Assembly (NCBI GenBank): GCA_016710275.1
Contig: JADJXS010000001.1
Span: 1,240,001 to 1,304,000, forward strand
Reading direction: 5' to 3'
DNA length: 64,000 nt
Source of the DNA: Phycisphaerales bacterium
GTDB taxonomy: Bacteria > Planctomycetota > Phycisphaerae > UBA1845 > Fen-1342
Positions within the stretch are counted from its first letter, which is position 1, and each line of letters starts with the position of its first letter. Shown in pieces: positions 34,092-45,215 of the stretch. A program made the position numbers and the translations under genes. Below the pieces are notes generated by a model. The model had not been told where the DNA came from, searched no databases, and saw nothing but the letters and a program-made list of their open reading frames with translations.

Positions 34092-37000
34092 TTGCACCTT
34101 CGCCGACCGGGCCGGGCCGGGCCTGCCGCCGCATTGCTTGCCGGCGCCCTTTGTCATTGCGCGCTGGCAGCGGACCGCCCCGACGCCCTGTTTGTGCAGC
34201 GGTCGGCGGATACGGCGAAAGTGCAGTTCGTGCGGGCGGCGGATGGCGGCCCGCTCGTCGCGCAGACGCCGGCCAATGAGCAGGGGCCGGACGCCGAATT
34301 CTGGAAGCGCGTCGGTCCGGCCTATGGCATTCTTGATGCGAGTCGCGAACTGCGGCTGCGCACGGCAGTCGTCGACTCGCTGGGGTGGACGCACTACACG
34401 TTTGATCAGGTGCACGGCGGGCTGCCCGTGTTCAGCGGTGTGCTGCGCGTGCATCGCGATCCCGCCGGCGAGTATCGCCGCGTGACGGGTCACTTTCGCC
34501 CGATTCCGGACAAGCTCAGCGCAGCGCCCAAGCTCACGGTCGCCGCTGCGCAGGCCGTCTATCGCGGGCAGGAGCGCGTCGGTTCCGTCACTTTTCGAGT
34601 GAGTGAGCTGACGGTCGTCGATCCAGGCTGGTATGGCGACCCGGAGTTCGGCCCGCGCCTGGCTTGGCGGCTGATCGCGACCGACGATGCGACCCGGGAA
34701 AGCACCGCGGCATTCGTCGATGCCCATAGCGGGGAGTTGCTCGATCATTGGCCGCTGGATTGCACGCTGATTTCACGGTTGATCCGAACCGGCAGCGGGA
34801 CTTCGCTGCTGCCCGGCACGGTCGTCCGTTCCGAGGGCGATCCGCCCAGCGGCGATCCCGATGTGGATCGGGCCTACGACTATGCCGCCGATACCTACGG
34901 CTATCTGCAGCGCGCCTTCGGTCGCGACAGCCTCGACGGCGCGGGAATGGCGCTGATGGCGACGGTGCACAGCACGGCGCCGGGATGTCCGAACGCGGTG
35001 TGGAATGACAGCCTGCAAGCCGCGATTCTCTGCCCCAACACCTGCTCAGACGACGTCGTGGCCCACGAGTTCATCCACGGTTTGACGCAGTACACCGCCA
35101 ATCTCATCTACCAGAATCAGTCCGGCCAGATCAACGAATCCATCTCCGACATCTTCGGGGAGCTGGTGGACCTCTTCAACGGCGACGTCGCCTTTCCCGG
35201 TGAGCCGACCGAGCACCTGTGGCCGGATGCTTCTCCGTCCGGCCCGGGCCGCGACACCCCCAATACACTGCGAACGACCGGTTGCAGCAGCGCGCCGGGG
35301 TACGTCAACGGCGTGCGCTGGCTGATCGGCGAGGACGCCACCGGCTTCTCCGCCGGGCTGGTGCGCGACATGTGGGCGCCGACCTGCCGCAATCACCCCG
35401 ATCGAAACCACAGCGCGCTTCAGACCTGCCCCCTCCTCGATGCCGGCGGCGTTCACAGCGGCAGCGGCGTGATGAACCACGCCTTCGCCATCGCCACCGA
35501 CGGCAAGACCTTTAACGGCTACACGGTGGTCGGCATCGGACCGATCAAGACCGGCGCCATCTGGTACCGGGCGCTGACCGTCTACCTCACTCCCGCATCG
35601 GACTACGGCGACGCTTACCAGGCGCTGCTGTTCGCCGCGGACGACCTGATCGGCACATTCCCGGCCGACCCGCGAACCGGCCTGCCCTCCGCCGACATGC
35701 TGACCGCCGACGACCGCCTGCAAGTGCAGCGGGCGATGCTGGCCGTCGAGATGGATCAGCTCGGCAACTGCGGCTGGACCGATGACGTGGCCGAGCCGAC
35801 GCCCGGCCCGATCTGTGCGAATCGCATCACCCTGCTGACCGACGCATTCGAATCCGGCCCCGGCGGCTGGACGGTCTGGAATTCCGGGCCGACGACGCCC
35901 TATGACTGGGTTCAGGTGAATGGATCGCTGCCATACGGCCGAACGGGGACCGCCTGGTACATTCACAACTCGGTGCTCGGCTCCTGCTCGGGGGCCGGTA
36001 GCGAAGCCGGGATTCACTCGCTCATCTCACCGGAGATCATCCTGCCCGCCGGCGGCGTACCGATGCTGGCGTTTCAGCACTTCATGGCGGTCGAGGGCGG
36101 ATGGGACGGCGGCAATCTGAAGGTCCGGGTGGACGGCGGAGCGTGGCAGACGCTGCCGCGCCGCGCGTTTCTGCACGGACCCTATAACGGGCGATTGCGA
36201 ACCGTCGCCCAGACCAATACGAACCCGCTGGCCGGCGAAACGGCGTTCATCGGCGCAGGCGGCCGCTGGGGGTACGCAATCCTCGATCTGGGCGCCTTCG
36301 CCGTGGCCGGGCAGTCCGTTCAGGTGCGATTCGATTTCTCGAAGGACTGCGCATTCGGCTTCGACGGCTGGTACGTCGACGATTTCGAGCTGTACCTTTG
36401 TCCCGATTGCAACGCCGACGGCGTTGCCGATGTGCGCGACGGCAATTTCGCCGACGCCAGCGAACCGCTGTGCAATTTCGGCTGGGGCGCTCCGCAATCG
36501 TGGAGCACCGCCGACCCGCCGCTCCCCGCCGCCGGTCCTGTCACGATCACGATTCACGGCGTAGCCGACTTCTCATCGACCAATGAGTATGTCGACGTCA
36601 CGCTCAACGGGGTGGCGCTGGGGCAGGTCTTTCGCACCGGCGGGGCGGATTGCCCGAACACCCCCGACGCGCAGTCCATCACAATGTCCGCCGCGACGTT
36701 CAACTCCGTGACCGCCGGCGGCACATGCACGATCAACCTGATCGGCTCGGTAAACGTCGATCCGTTCATCTCCAACTGCCGCGGTTCCACCTGCGTGCAG
36801 GTCGCCATTCGCTATCCCACCATTCTCGCGGCCTGCCCGCCGTCCACGCGGATTTACGTTCGCGAAGGGGCAACCGGCGCAAACAACGGCTCGTCGTGGA
36901 GCGCGGCCTATGCCCGTCTGCAGGACGCGCTGGCCGCCGCCCGCTGCTGCAACACCGAAGTCTGGGTCGCCGCCGGCAACTATCGCCCGGACGACGCCGG

Positions 37001-39431
37001 CGATCGCAGCGCCGGCTTCCGGCTGCGCAGCGGCGTTCGCGTCTACGGCGGATTTGCCGGCACCGAGACCGCCCTCGCGCAGCGCGACCCGGTCGCCAAC
37101 CCGACCGTGCTGAACGGGGATCTGCTCGGGGACGATGAGCCGGACTTCGTCAATCGCGAGGACAACTCGTACCACGTGGTGCGATCAACCGGCGCGAATT
37201 CCCTGGCGCTGCTCGACGGCTTCACCATCCGCGGCGGAAATGCCGACGGCGCCCTGCTCGAGCTGCGCGGCGGCGGGCTGCTGATCGAGGGCGGCGGCCC
37301 GACGATCCGCAACTGCGTCTTCGTGGAGAATTCCGGCTGCGGCGGCGCCGCGATTCACGCGCAGAATGCGATTCTCGAAATCGAAAACTGCACGATTCTC
37401 GCCAATTTCGCCCATTGCGAGATGGCGGGCGCGGTCTCTCTCGCCGGCGGCAGCCTCACCCTGCGGGACAGCACGATTTCGTTCAATGAAGCCGACGGCA
37501 ATGGCGGCGGCGCCGTCGTGTCCGCCGGTCTCCTGCGCCTCGAGCGCTGCACGCTCAGTGAAAATCGCGCCGCGCGCGGTGGAGCGGTGCACGTCGCGAC
37601 CGGAGCGCAATTGGCGCTGGTCGGCGGCTCCTTGCGCGGCAATCGCTCCGTGATCGATGGCGGCGCAGCGCTGCACGTCGCCGGCGGCAGCGTGCAGGCG
37701 CATGGCGTCCTCCTGGCCGCCAACCTCGTCGAGTCCCCGACCTCCCCGATCGGCGGCGCCGCACTCTGGCTGCAATCGGGCAGCGCCCGCTTCGTCAGCA
37801 GCGTATTCAACGCCAATCGCTCGCCATCGACGGCCCACGGCACGGGCGGAGCGCTGCGCGTTGATTCCGGCACGTTGGAGCTGATCAACCCGACCATCGT
37901 CGGCAATTCCTCGGATGCCGGCGACGCCGGCGCCATCAGCGCTCAGGGCGGCGCCACCACGATCCGCAACGCCATCATCACGCACAACGGCGCCGACCCG
38001 ATCGTGGCGGCCGGTGCGGAGACGACGATCAGCGTCGCCCGCTCCATCGTCGAAGGCGGCTTCGCGGGCGACGTCATCCTCGACGTCGATCCGCGATTCG
38101 CCGATCGCCTCGGCCCGGACCTCGCGGCCGGCACGAGTGACGACGACCTGCGGCTGCGGGGCGATTCCCCCGCGATCGACGCCGCCGATCAGGCGCACCT
38201 GGCGGGCGATCCGCTCGACGTGGATCACGACGCGGACACCGCCGAAGCCGCCCCGTACGACGCGGCCGGTGCGCCGCGTTTCGTCGATGATTGCGGGACG
38301 GCGGATTCCGGCGTCGGTGATCCTCCACTGGCGGATTTTGGCGCATTTGAATACCCCGGCTCCGCGATTCCGCAGATCAATTCCCAGCCGCTGGGGCTAT
38401 CCGTTTGCAGCGGCGCTCCGGTGACGCTGGCCGTCGCCGCCCAAAGCGCTGCGCCGCTGACCTATCGCTGGCGCCGCGCGGGCGAGCCGTTGACCGAGGG
38501 CGGGGAATTCACGGGCGTCGCGACCGCGCAGCTCGAAATCGCCGCGGCGACGGCCGCGCTGAGCGGCGCTTACGACGTGGAGATCGAGAACGGCTGCGGC
38601 ATCGTGACCAGCGAACCCGCGCTGCTGTCCGTCGCGGACCCGATTGAGATTTCGCAACAACCGGCGAATCTGTACGCCTGTGCAGGTCAGCCGGCGAGTT
38701 TCGGCGTCATGGGCGCGTTCGACCCCGGTGCGGCGTTTCAGTGGTTCCGCGGGGCGGAGCCGGTCGCCGATGGCCCGCTGATCTCGGGTTCGCAATCGGC
38801 GACGCTGCTGCTCGCGGCCGTCGCCCCGGCGGACGCGGGTTCCTGGCACGTGCGAATCACCAACGCCTGCGGCGTCGTGCTGAGCGATCCCGCCGTGCTG
38901 GAGGTCGGAGTGCCGGCGGTCGTGGTCGGCGTGATCGAGCCGGGGCTGATCTGCACCGGCGGCGTCGGGACGCTGAGCGTGACGGTGGCGGGCGATCCGG
39001 CCCCGGTGATCCAGTGGCGTCGCGGCGGAGAGCCGCTGGCGGAGGCGCCGCCGTACAGCGGCGTCAGCACGGCGACGCTGACCGTCGATCCGCTCGATGC
39101 GGGCGCCGCCGGCGAATACAGCGTGATCGTGTCGAATGCGTGCGGGTCGGCGGAGGGGGCGGGGTCGCTGACGCTGATGCTGCTGGGCGACGCCAATTGC
39201 GACGGCGCGGTGAACAACTTCGACATTGACTTGTTCGTGCAGGGGGTGCTCAGCCCGGATGCGCCGGCCGCCCCGCCGGGCTATCTCAGCGCCGGCGGCA
39301 CGCCGGCCTGCTGGGGGCTGCGGCACTGCTGGGGCGATCTGGACGGCAGCGGGTCGCTCAACAACTTCGACATTGATCCGTTCGTCGCCTGCGTGCTGGC
39401 TCCGCCGCCGATCGGCCAGCCCTGCCCGTGA
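34092..39431 (+). CDS. Giant secreted M4 metallopeptidase with beta-helix, Ig-like and dockerin-like domains
   Basis: A TTG at 34092 with GGAGGAGAGAGAGG before it gives a clean signal peptide (LRRPGRAGPAAALLAGALC...ALA). Domains in order: FTP-type propeptide (about 70-140); thermolysin-like M4 catalytic domain (about 180-560) with zinc motif HEFIH at 325-329 and the third ligand in NESISDIFGE; a MAM/immune-inhibitor-A-like sandwich (about 585-780); a right-handed beta-helix (about 920-1420, starting YVREGATGANNGSSW); three Ig-like repeats (1427-1695); and two dockerin-like loops (NCDGAVNNFDIDLFV and DGSGSLNNFDIDPFV) at the C-terminus. Length 1779 aa from this start. It probably digests extracellular protein while attached to a substrate or to the cell. 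Confidence 0.85.
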   Translation: MHLRRPGRAGPAAALLAGALCHCALAADRPDALFVQRSADTAKVQFVRAADGGPLVAQTPANEQGPDAEFWKRVGPAYGILDASRELRLRTAVVDSLGWTHYTFDQVHGGLPVFSGVLRVHRDPAGEYRRVTGHFRPIPDKLSAAPKLTVAAAQAVYRGQERVGSVTFRVSELTVVDPGWYGDPEFGPRLAWRLIATDDATRESTAAFVDAHSGELLDHWPLDCTLISRLIRTGSGTSLLPGTVVRSEGDPPSGDPDVDRAYDYAADTYGYLQRAFGRDSLDGAGMALMATVHSTAPGCPNAVWNDSLQAAILCPNTCSDDVVAHEFIHGLTQYTANLIYQNQSGQINESISDIFGELVDLFNGDVAFPGEPTEHLWPDASPSGPGRDTPNTLRTTGCSSAPGYVNGVRWLIGEDATGFSAGLVRDMWAPTCRNHPDRNHSALQTCPLLDAGGVHSGSGVMNHAFAIATDGKTFNGYTVVGIGPIKTGAIWYRALTVYLTPASDYGDAYQALLFAADDLIGTFPADPRTGLPSADMLTADDRLQVQRAMLAVEMDQLGNCGWTDDVAEPTPGPICANRITLLTDAFESGPGGWTVWNSGPTTPYDWVQVNGSLPYGRTGTAWYIHNSVLGSCSGAGSEAGIHSLISPEIILPAGGVPMLAFQHFMAVEGGWDGGNLKVRVDGGAWQTLPRRAFLHGPYNGRLRTVAQTNTNPLAGETAFIGAGGRWGYAILDLGAFAVAGQSVQVRFDFSKDCAFGFDGWYVDDFELYLCPDCNADGVADVRDGNFADASEPLCNFGWGAPQSWSTADPPLPAAGPVTITIHGVADFSSTNEYVDVTLNGVALGQVFRTGGADCPNTPDAQSITMSAATFNSVTAGGTCTINLIGSVNVDPFISNCRGSTCVQVAIRYPTILAACPPSTRIYVREGATGANNGSSWSAAYARLQDALAAARCCNTEVWVAAGNYRPDDAGDRSAGFRLRSGVRVYGGFAGTETALAQRDPVANPTVLNGDLLGDDEPDFVNREDNSYHVVRSTGANSLALLDGFTIRGGNADGALLELRGGGLLIEGGGPTIRNCVFVENSGCGGAAIHAQNAILEIENCTILANFAHCEMAGAVSLAGGSLTLRDSTISFNEADGNGGGAVVSAGLLRLERCTLSENRAARGGAVHVATGAQLALVGGSLRGNRSVIDGGAALHVAGGSVQAHGVLLAANLVESPTSPIGGAALWLQSGSARFVSSVFNANRSPSTAHGTGGALRVDSGTLELINPTIVGNSSDAGDAGAISAQGGATTIRNAIITHNGADPIVAAGAETTISVARSIVEGGFAGDVILDVDPRFADRLGPDLAAGTSDDDLRLRGDSPAIDAADQAHLAGDPLDVDHDADTAEAAPYDAAGAPRFVDDCGTADSGVGDPPLADFGAFEYPGSAIPQINSQPLGLSVCSGAPVTLAVAAQSAAPLTYRWRRAGEPLTEGGEFTGVATAQLEIAAATAALSGAYDVEIENGCGIVTSEPALLSVADPIEISQQPANLYACAGQPASFGVMGAFDPGAAFQWFRGAEPVADGPLISGSQSATLLLAAVAPADAGSWHVRITNACGVVLSDPAVLEVGVPAVVVGVIEPGLICTGGVGTLSVTVAGDPAPVIQWRRGGEPLAEAPPYSGVSTATLTVDPLDAGAAGEYSVIVSNACGSAEGAGSLTLMLLGDANCDGAVNNFDIDLFVQGVLSPDAPAAPPGYLSAGGTPACWGLRHCWGDLDGSGSLNNFDIDPFVACVLAPPPIGQPCP

Positions 39432-39476
39432 TCATTTGGCTCTGTGTGGCCTGCGCAGTGTGGCTTGTGCTGTGTG

Positions 39477-39507
39477 GCATGCTTTCGCGGTACTCCGCGT
39501 AAGCATG
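39477..39507. repeat. REP-like hairpin (GCATGCTT family)
   Basis: Arms GCATGCTTTCGCGG and CCGCGTAAGCATG around TACT, one mismatch. The same hairpin occurs at 45049-45080 and repeatedly at 59.2-59.8 kb. It lies between the convergent M4 peptidase and STAND genes; two further decayed right-arm copies (CCCGCGTAAGCATG and CCGCGTAGGCCTG) follow before 39560. The rest of the 39432-39617 gap is empty. Confidence 0.75.
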
Positions 39508-39617
39508 GTTTGTTTTCTCCCCCCGCGTAAGCATGGGCTGACCGCACTCCGCGTAGGCCTGAATTCCCCGCGCTCCCACAGTCTGACCCGAAGTGAACAA
39601 AAACGCGCCGCGTCGCC

Positions 39618-42600
39618 TCACGGCCCCGGCGGGTCGAAGTGGCGCAGCGCGGCGGCGACGCCCCGGGTGTGCGGATGGTCCGGCCCCAGGGCCTTGAGGC
39701 GGATGGCGTAGGACTTTCGCCACAGGGCCACCGCCTCGGGGATTTTCCCCTCAGCGACGCAGATATGGGCGAGGTTGTTGTAGCGGATCGCTAAGTTCGG
39801 GTGGTCCGGGGCGAAGTGCTTGGAGTCGATCGCGATGGCCTTCTCCATGCTCGCCCGCGCCCCCGGGAGGTCGCCCTGGTCCTTCTGGATCCCCGCGAGG
39901 TTGGAGTAACTGGTCGCGAAGGTCGGGTGGTCCGGGGCGAAGTGCTTCTCGGCGATCGCGATGGCCCGCTCCATGCTCGCCCGCGCTCCCGGCAGGTCGC
40001 CCTGGTCTTTCTGGATCCCCGCGAGGTTGGAGTAACTGGTCGCGAAGGTCGGGTGGTCCGGGGCGAAGTGCTTCTCGGCGATCGCGATGGCCCGCTCCAT
40101 GCTCGCCCGCGCTCCCGAGAGGTCGCCCTGGGCCTGCTGGATCAGCGCGAGGTTGGAGGAGTAGGTCGCCAGAAGCGGATGCTCCGGCCCGAAGTGTTTG
40201 ATACCGATCTCGATGGCCCGCTCCATGCTCGCCCGCGCCCCCGGCAGGTCGCCCTGGTCTTTCTGGATCATCGCGAGGTTGGAGTACCTAGTCGCGAAGG
40301 TCGGGTGGTCCGGGGCGAAGTGCTTGGAGTCGATCTCGATGGCCCGCTCCATGCTCGCCCGCGCCCCCGGCAGGTCGCCCTGGGCCCGCTGGATCAGCGC
40401 GAGGTTGGAGTAACTGGTCGCGAAGGTCGGGTGGTCCGGGGCGAAGTGCTTGGACTCGATCGCGATGGCCCGCTCCATGCTCGCCCGCGCCCCCGGCAGG
40501 TCGCCCTGGGCCCGCTGGATCAGCGCGAGGTTGGAGTAGCACGAGGCGAGGCCGCCCGCGCCGAGCGCGGCCTCGACCGCGGCCTCGTGGTCGCGCACCG
40601 GACTCAGGCACGCCGCGGCCTCCGGCAGGCGGCCGAGGTCTTGTAACACGCCCGCCAGCCAGACGCCCACGCGCGCCGCCGGGCCGGGCAGCCCCCGCTG
40701 CCAGAGCGCGGCACACACCGCCGCCAGCGGCGTGAGTTCCCACCGCCCCCCCGCCTCCGTCAGCACGGCGGGGTTGTTGATGTCTCCCTCGCCTTCACCG
40801 TCGTCGCCTTTGACAACGGCCATCGTTCGCACAAAGGCGCACGCGGCGATGGCGCGGAGGAGCCTCGTCTCGCGGGCAGCGTCCGCAGCAAGCCGTTCGA
40901 GGGTGGTTTCCCGCAGCACGCGGTGCAGCGCCAGCAACTCGCTGTGCGTCTCCGTGTCGCGCAGCAGGCCCAGGCCGCGCAGGTGCGAGACCGCCCACGC
41001 CGCGTGCGAGTCATACCCGGGCTTGGGCGGACTCTCGGGCTGGCGTGGATCGTCCGCCAGCAGCGTGTGCAGCCACTCCAGCGGCACCATGTCCTCGGGG
41101 AGCAGGGCCGCCACGTCCAGCGCCGTGCGCTCGAGCGGTGTCAGGGACGCAATCGCCGTGTCAAAGGCGGTGTCGAACCGCTGCTTGTAGGTGATCTTGC
41201 TGACAACCTCCTGGTGCGTCGCGCGGGCCGTGCTCAGCCCCCGCGCGCCAAGTTGCTCGGCGTAGGCCCGCCACGAGAGGTGCTTGTTGAGGGCCATGTA
41301 CACGCCCACCACCAAAAGCCCCGCCCCCAACCCGCCGAACCACGCGGAAATGGCGCGCGCGAAGCCGATGTTCGCGGGGTCGGCTGCATCCGCCCGGTGC
41401 CGGGCCAGCACCGCCGCGCCCTCCTCGGGCGTGAACTCGTCGAGCCGCTGCATCTCGACGCCATCCAGATACTCGGCCCGCGTCGTGAGAAGGCGGCGGC
41501 ACGGCAGCGACGGCAGGCACGCCGTGTACGACCCGTCGGCCCAGAGCTCGGCGCTCGGCACGTTGTCAAGGATGAGCAGACTCTTCCCGCGCTGCAGGCA
41601 CGCGCGAACATCGGCGGCCACCTCGGCATCAGGGCGAGGCGTGGGCGGCGAACCGGCAAGCATGGTTGCCACACCAAGAAGCGGCGCGAGCGCAGCGAGC
41701 GCGGTCACCAGCGATTCCGCGTCGGCGTTGATCTTGAAGACCCCCGTCGGGTAGTCCTCGATGTGCAACCACCCGTAGTGCTCGGCCAGCATGGACTTGC
41801 CCACGCCCCCGTCGGCCCACACCGCCGCCGCCTGCCCCAGCCCGGCCATCCCGCTGGCCTCAAGCAGGTCGTGCAGCCGCGCGATCGGTCCCGCGCGGGA
41901 GGTAAAGCGAGGCGAAGGATCGGGGAGGTTGGTAGGCGTGGCGGTCGCGGGACGGCCGCCTTTCGCGAGCTTCTCGACCTCGGCTTCGATTCGCTGCGTA
42001 CGTTCGTTGATCTCGTCGGCCGTTGCCTGCACCTGGCTGATGCGGTTGAAGAGCTTCTCCAGCCAGTCCGCCAGCGAGGAATTGAGTTCGGCGATCTCGG
42101 TTGCGATGGGCTGGACGATCGCGTTGATGTCCGGTGCGGAGAGTCTCGCAACGCTCTCGCCCCGGGTCGCGAGCGACTGGTTGAGCCGTTTCAGTTCGTC
42201 AATGATCGCCTTGTCGTTCCCAATCGCGGCTTCCTGCGTTCGGAGCAACTCGCCGATTCCGCCCATGGTGTCGCGAACTAACGTGAGCAGCAGGGCCGCG
42301 AAGGCCTTTCCCTGGTGCGGGCTGCCGGTGACCTCAGGGGCAAAGTCCTCTTTGGCGAGTTCGAACAGCGCCCGGGGGAACTGCACATGAAGCCGTTGGG
42401 CAACGTGCTGAAGAGCGGCGCGCTGGTCGTCATCGACCTCGACGCCTGCCAGCGAGCCGATCAGGTTCTCCCAGAGCGCTACCGTGAGCGCCGCGGCTTT
42501 GGGCTGCGTTCCGTCGGCCTTGCCGAAGAACTTCGGGAGTTCCTTGTCCAAAAGCTGGTCGTAGCGCGGATCGAGCGTGGCCGTCGACCAATTGGCCGGG

Positions 42601-42956
42601 AAGCGCTTGGCGATGCGTTCGAGGTATTGCCGACCGCGACTTCCGCCCGGGCAATCTCTCGCGGCGGCGGCGGAAACAACCGCGATCGCGCGGCCTGCGA
42701 GGGCGTGCAGGTCGTGGTTGGACAAGCGGTCGTTCGGGTTGCGCAGTCGCTCGTGAACTTGCGATGCGCCTTGCTTGAGCGTGTCCCAAACGGCGTTGCC
42801 CGCCGCGCCGCCTGCGCCGATTGCCAGCCCCTTGATCGCAAGCGTCGCCAGGGTCGTGCCGGCGCCTGAGCCGCCAAGGCAATCAGCCAGCACGCCGACG
42901 GTCAACAGAACCAGGCCCGCGCCGGCGGTCATTGGGATGGAAGAACCTGCGCCCAT
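39618..42956 (-). CDS. STAND-class NB-ARC ATPase with C-terminal TPR array
   Basis: Residues 9-50 are hydrophobic (one or two possible membrane helices). About 60-230 is an unrecognised helical region, and 245-335 predicts a coiled coil. The NB-ARC ATPase follows: Walker A GGVGKS at 383-388, Walker B LLILDNV at 460-466 and sensor RRLLTTR at 487-493, then a winged-helix-like part. Residues 805-1098 hold seven tetratricopeptide repeats of the kinesin-light-chain type, six of them almost identical. STAND proteins switch on by oligomerising when the repeat domain binds a target, in apoptosis-like, regulatory or antiphage roles. The N-terminal effector is not identified. Start at the ATG after AGGAT. 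No partner gene in operon. Confidence 0.85.
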   Translation of the reverse strand: MGAGSSIPMTAGAGLVLLTVGVLADCLGGSGAGTTLATLAIKGLAIGAGGAAGNAVWDTLKQGASQVHERLRNPNDRLSNHDLHALAGRAIAVVSAAAARDCPGGSRGRQYLERIAKRFPANWSTATLDPRYDQLLDKELPKFFGKADGTQPKAAALTVALWENLIGSLAGVEVDDDQRAALQHVAQRLHVQFPRALFELAKEDFAPEVTGSPHQGKAFAALLLTLVRDTMGGIGELLRTQEAAIGNDKAIIDELKRLNQSLATRGESVARLSAPDINAIVQPIATEIAELNSSLADWLEKLFNRISQVQATADEINERTQRIEAEVEKLAKGGRPATATPTNLPDPSPRFTSRAGPIARLHDLLEASGMAGLGQAAAVWADGGVGKSMLAEHYGWLHIEDYPTGVFKINADAESLVTALAALAPLLGVATMLAGSPPTPRPDAEVAADVRACLQRGKSLLILDNVPSAELWADGSYTACLPSLPCRRLLTTRAEYLDGVEMQRLDEFTPEEGAAVLARHRADAADPANIGFARAISAWFGGLGAGLLVVGVYMALNKHLSWRAYAEQLGARGLSTARATHQEVVSKITYKQRFDTAFDTAIASLTPLERTALDVAALLPEDMVPLEWLHTLLADDPRQPESPPKPGYDSHAAWAVSHLRGLGLLRDTETHSELLALHRVLRETTLERLAADAARETRLLRAIAACAFVRTMAVVKGDDGEGEGDINNPAVLTEAGGRWELTPLAAVCAALWQRGLPGPAARVGVWLAGVLQDLGRLPEAAACLSPVRDHEAAVEAALGAGGLASCYSNLALIQRAQGDLPGARASMERAIAIESKHFAPDHPTFATSYSNLALIQRAQGDLPGARASMERAIEIDSKHFAPDHPTFATRYSNLAMIQKDQGDLPGARASMERAIEIGIKHFGPEHPLLATYSSNLALIQQAQGDLSGARASMERAIAIAEKHFAPDHPTFATSYSNLAGIQKDQGDLPGARASMERAIAIAEKHFAPDHPTFATSYSNLAGIQKDQGDLPGARASMEKAIAIDSKHFAPDHPNLAIRYNNLAHICVAEGKIPEAVALWRKSYAIRLKALGPDHPHTRGVAAALRHFDPPGP
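39663..40544 (-). repeat. 126-bp tandem repeats coding for the TPR array
   Basis: Seven 42-codon units (consensus core YSNLALIQRAQGDLPGARAS, then MERAIAI.SKHFAPDHPTFA). Units 1-6 differ at only a handful of positions in both DNA and protein; unit 7 is strongly diverged and caps the array. The near-identity implies recent duplication or gene conversion and a copy number that could change quickly. Confidence 0.9.
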
Positions 42957-43178
42957 ATTGGCATCCTACACCCGTCATCGCAGTGTGGTCTAACGCGGAC
43001 AGAGTGATCGAAGATCCGCCGCGGCCCGATGTGCCGAAGGAGCCTGCACCCGCCTCGATTCCGACCCCATCCCCCCGAGTTGCACTCACGCCCCGCAGCC
43101 GCTACAAGGAGGGGCTTGGCAGTCCCCGGGGGCGGGCCTGTAACGTACCAGGGTCAATACCAGCGGAAAGCGCCACGC

Positions 43179-45005
<1,827 letters not shown>

Positions 45006-45048
45006 AGCGGCCGGGTCGCGCTGAGCGGTGTTCGGCGGCTTCTTGAGT

Positions 45049-45080
45049 GCATGCTTACGCGGCGTACCGCGAGAGCATGC
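45049..45080. repeat. REP-like hairpin (GCATGCTT family), second locus
   Basis: Arms GCATGCTTACGCGG and CCGCGAGAGCATGC around CGTA, i.e. the same palindrome as at 39477-39507 and 59177-59208. It runs straight into the 14-bp tandem array. Confidence 0.75.
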
Positions 45081-45158
45081 CACCGGCCGCATGCCACCGG
45101 CCGCATGCCACCGGCCGCATGCCACCGGCCGCATGCCACCGGCCGCATGCCACCGGCC
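45075..45158. repeat. Six perfect 14-bp tandem repeats
   Basis: Unit GCATGCCACCGGCC, six identical copies end to end. The unit is the reverse complement of part of the GGTGGCATGC/CCGGTGGCACGC junction seen in the 59-kb arrays, so it probably grew from a REP-type element. No reading frame of note. The array fills most of the typA-uvrA gap. Confidence 0.9.
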
Positions 45159-45215
45159 GCTGATGCTGAGCAGTGGCGCACATTACAGCACTTCTGAATC
45201 CGCTATCATGCCCGG

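Noticed and set aside
43029..43178. Extended N-terminus of typA
   Set aside because: The upstream 50 codons show no homology and would give an unusually long protein; the GTG at 43179 gives the standard 608 residues.
42957..43178. Small RNA or riboswitch upstream of typA
   Set aside because: No conserved fold recognised; only minor G/C-rich pairings.
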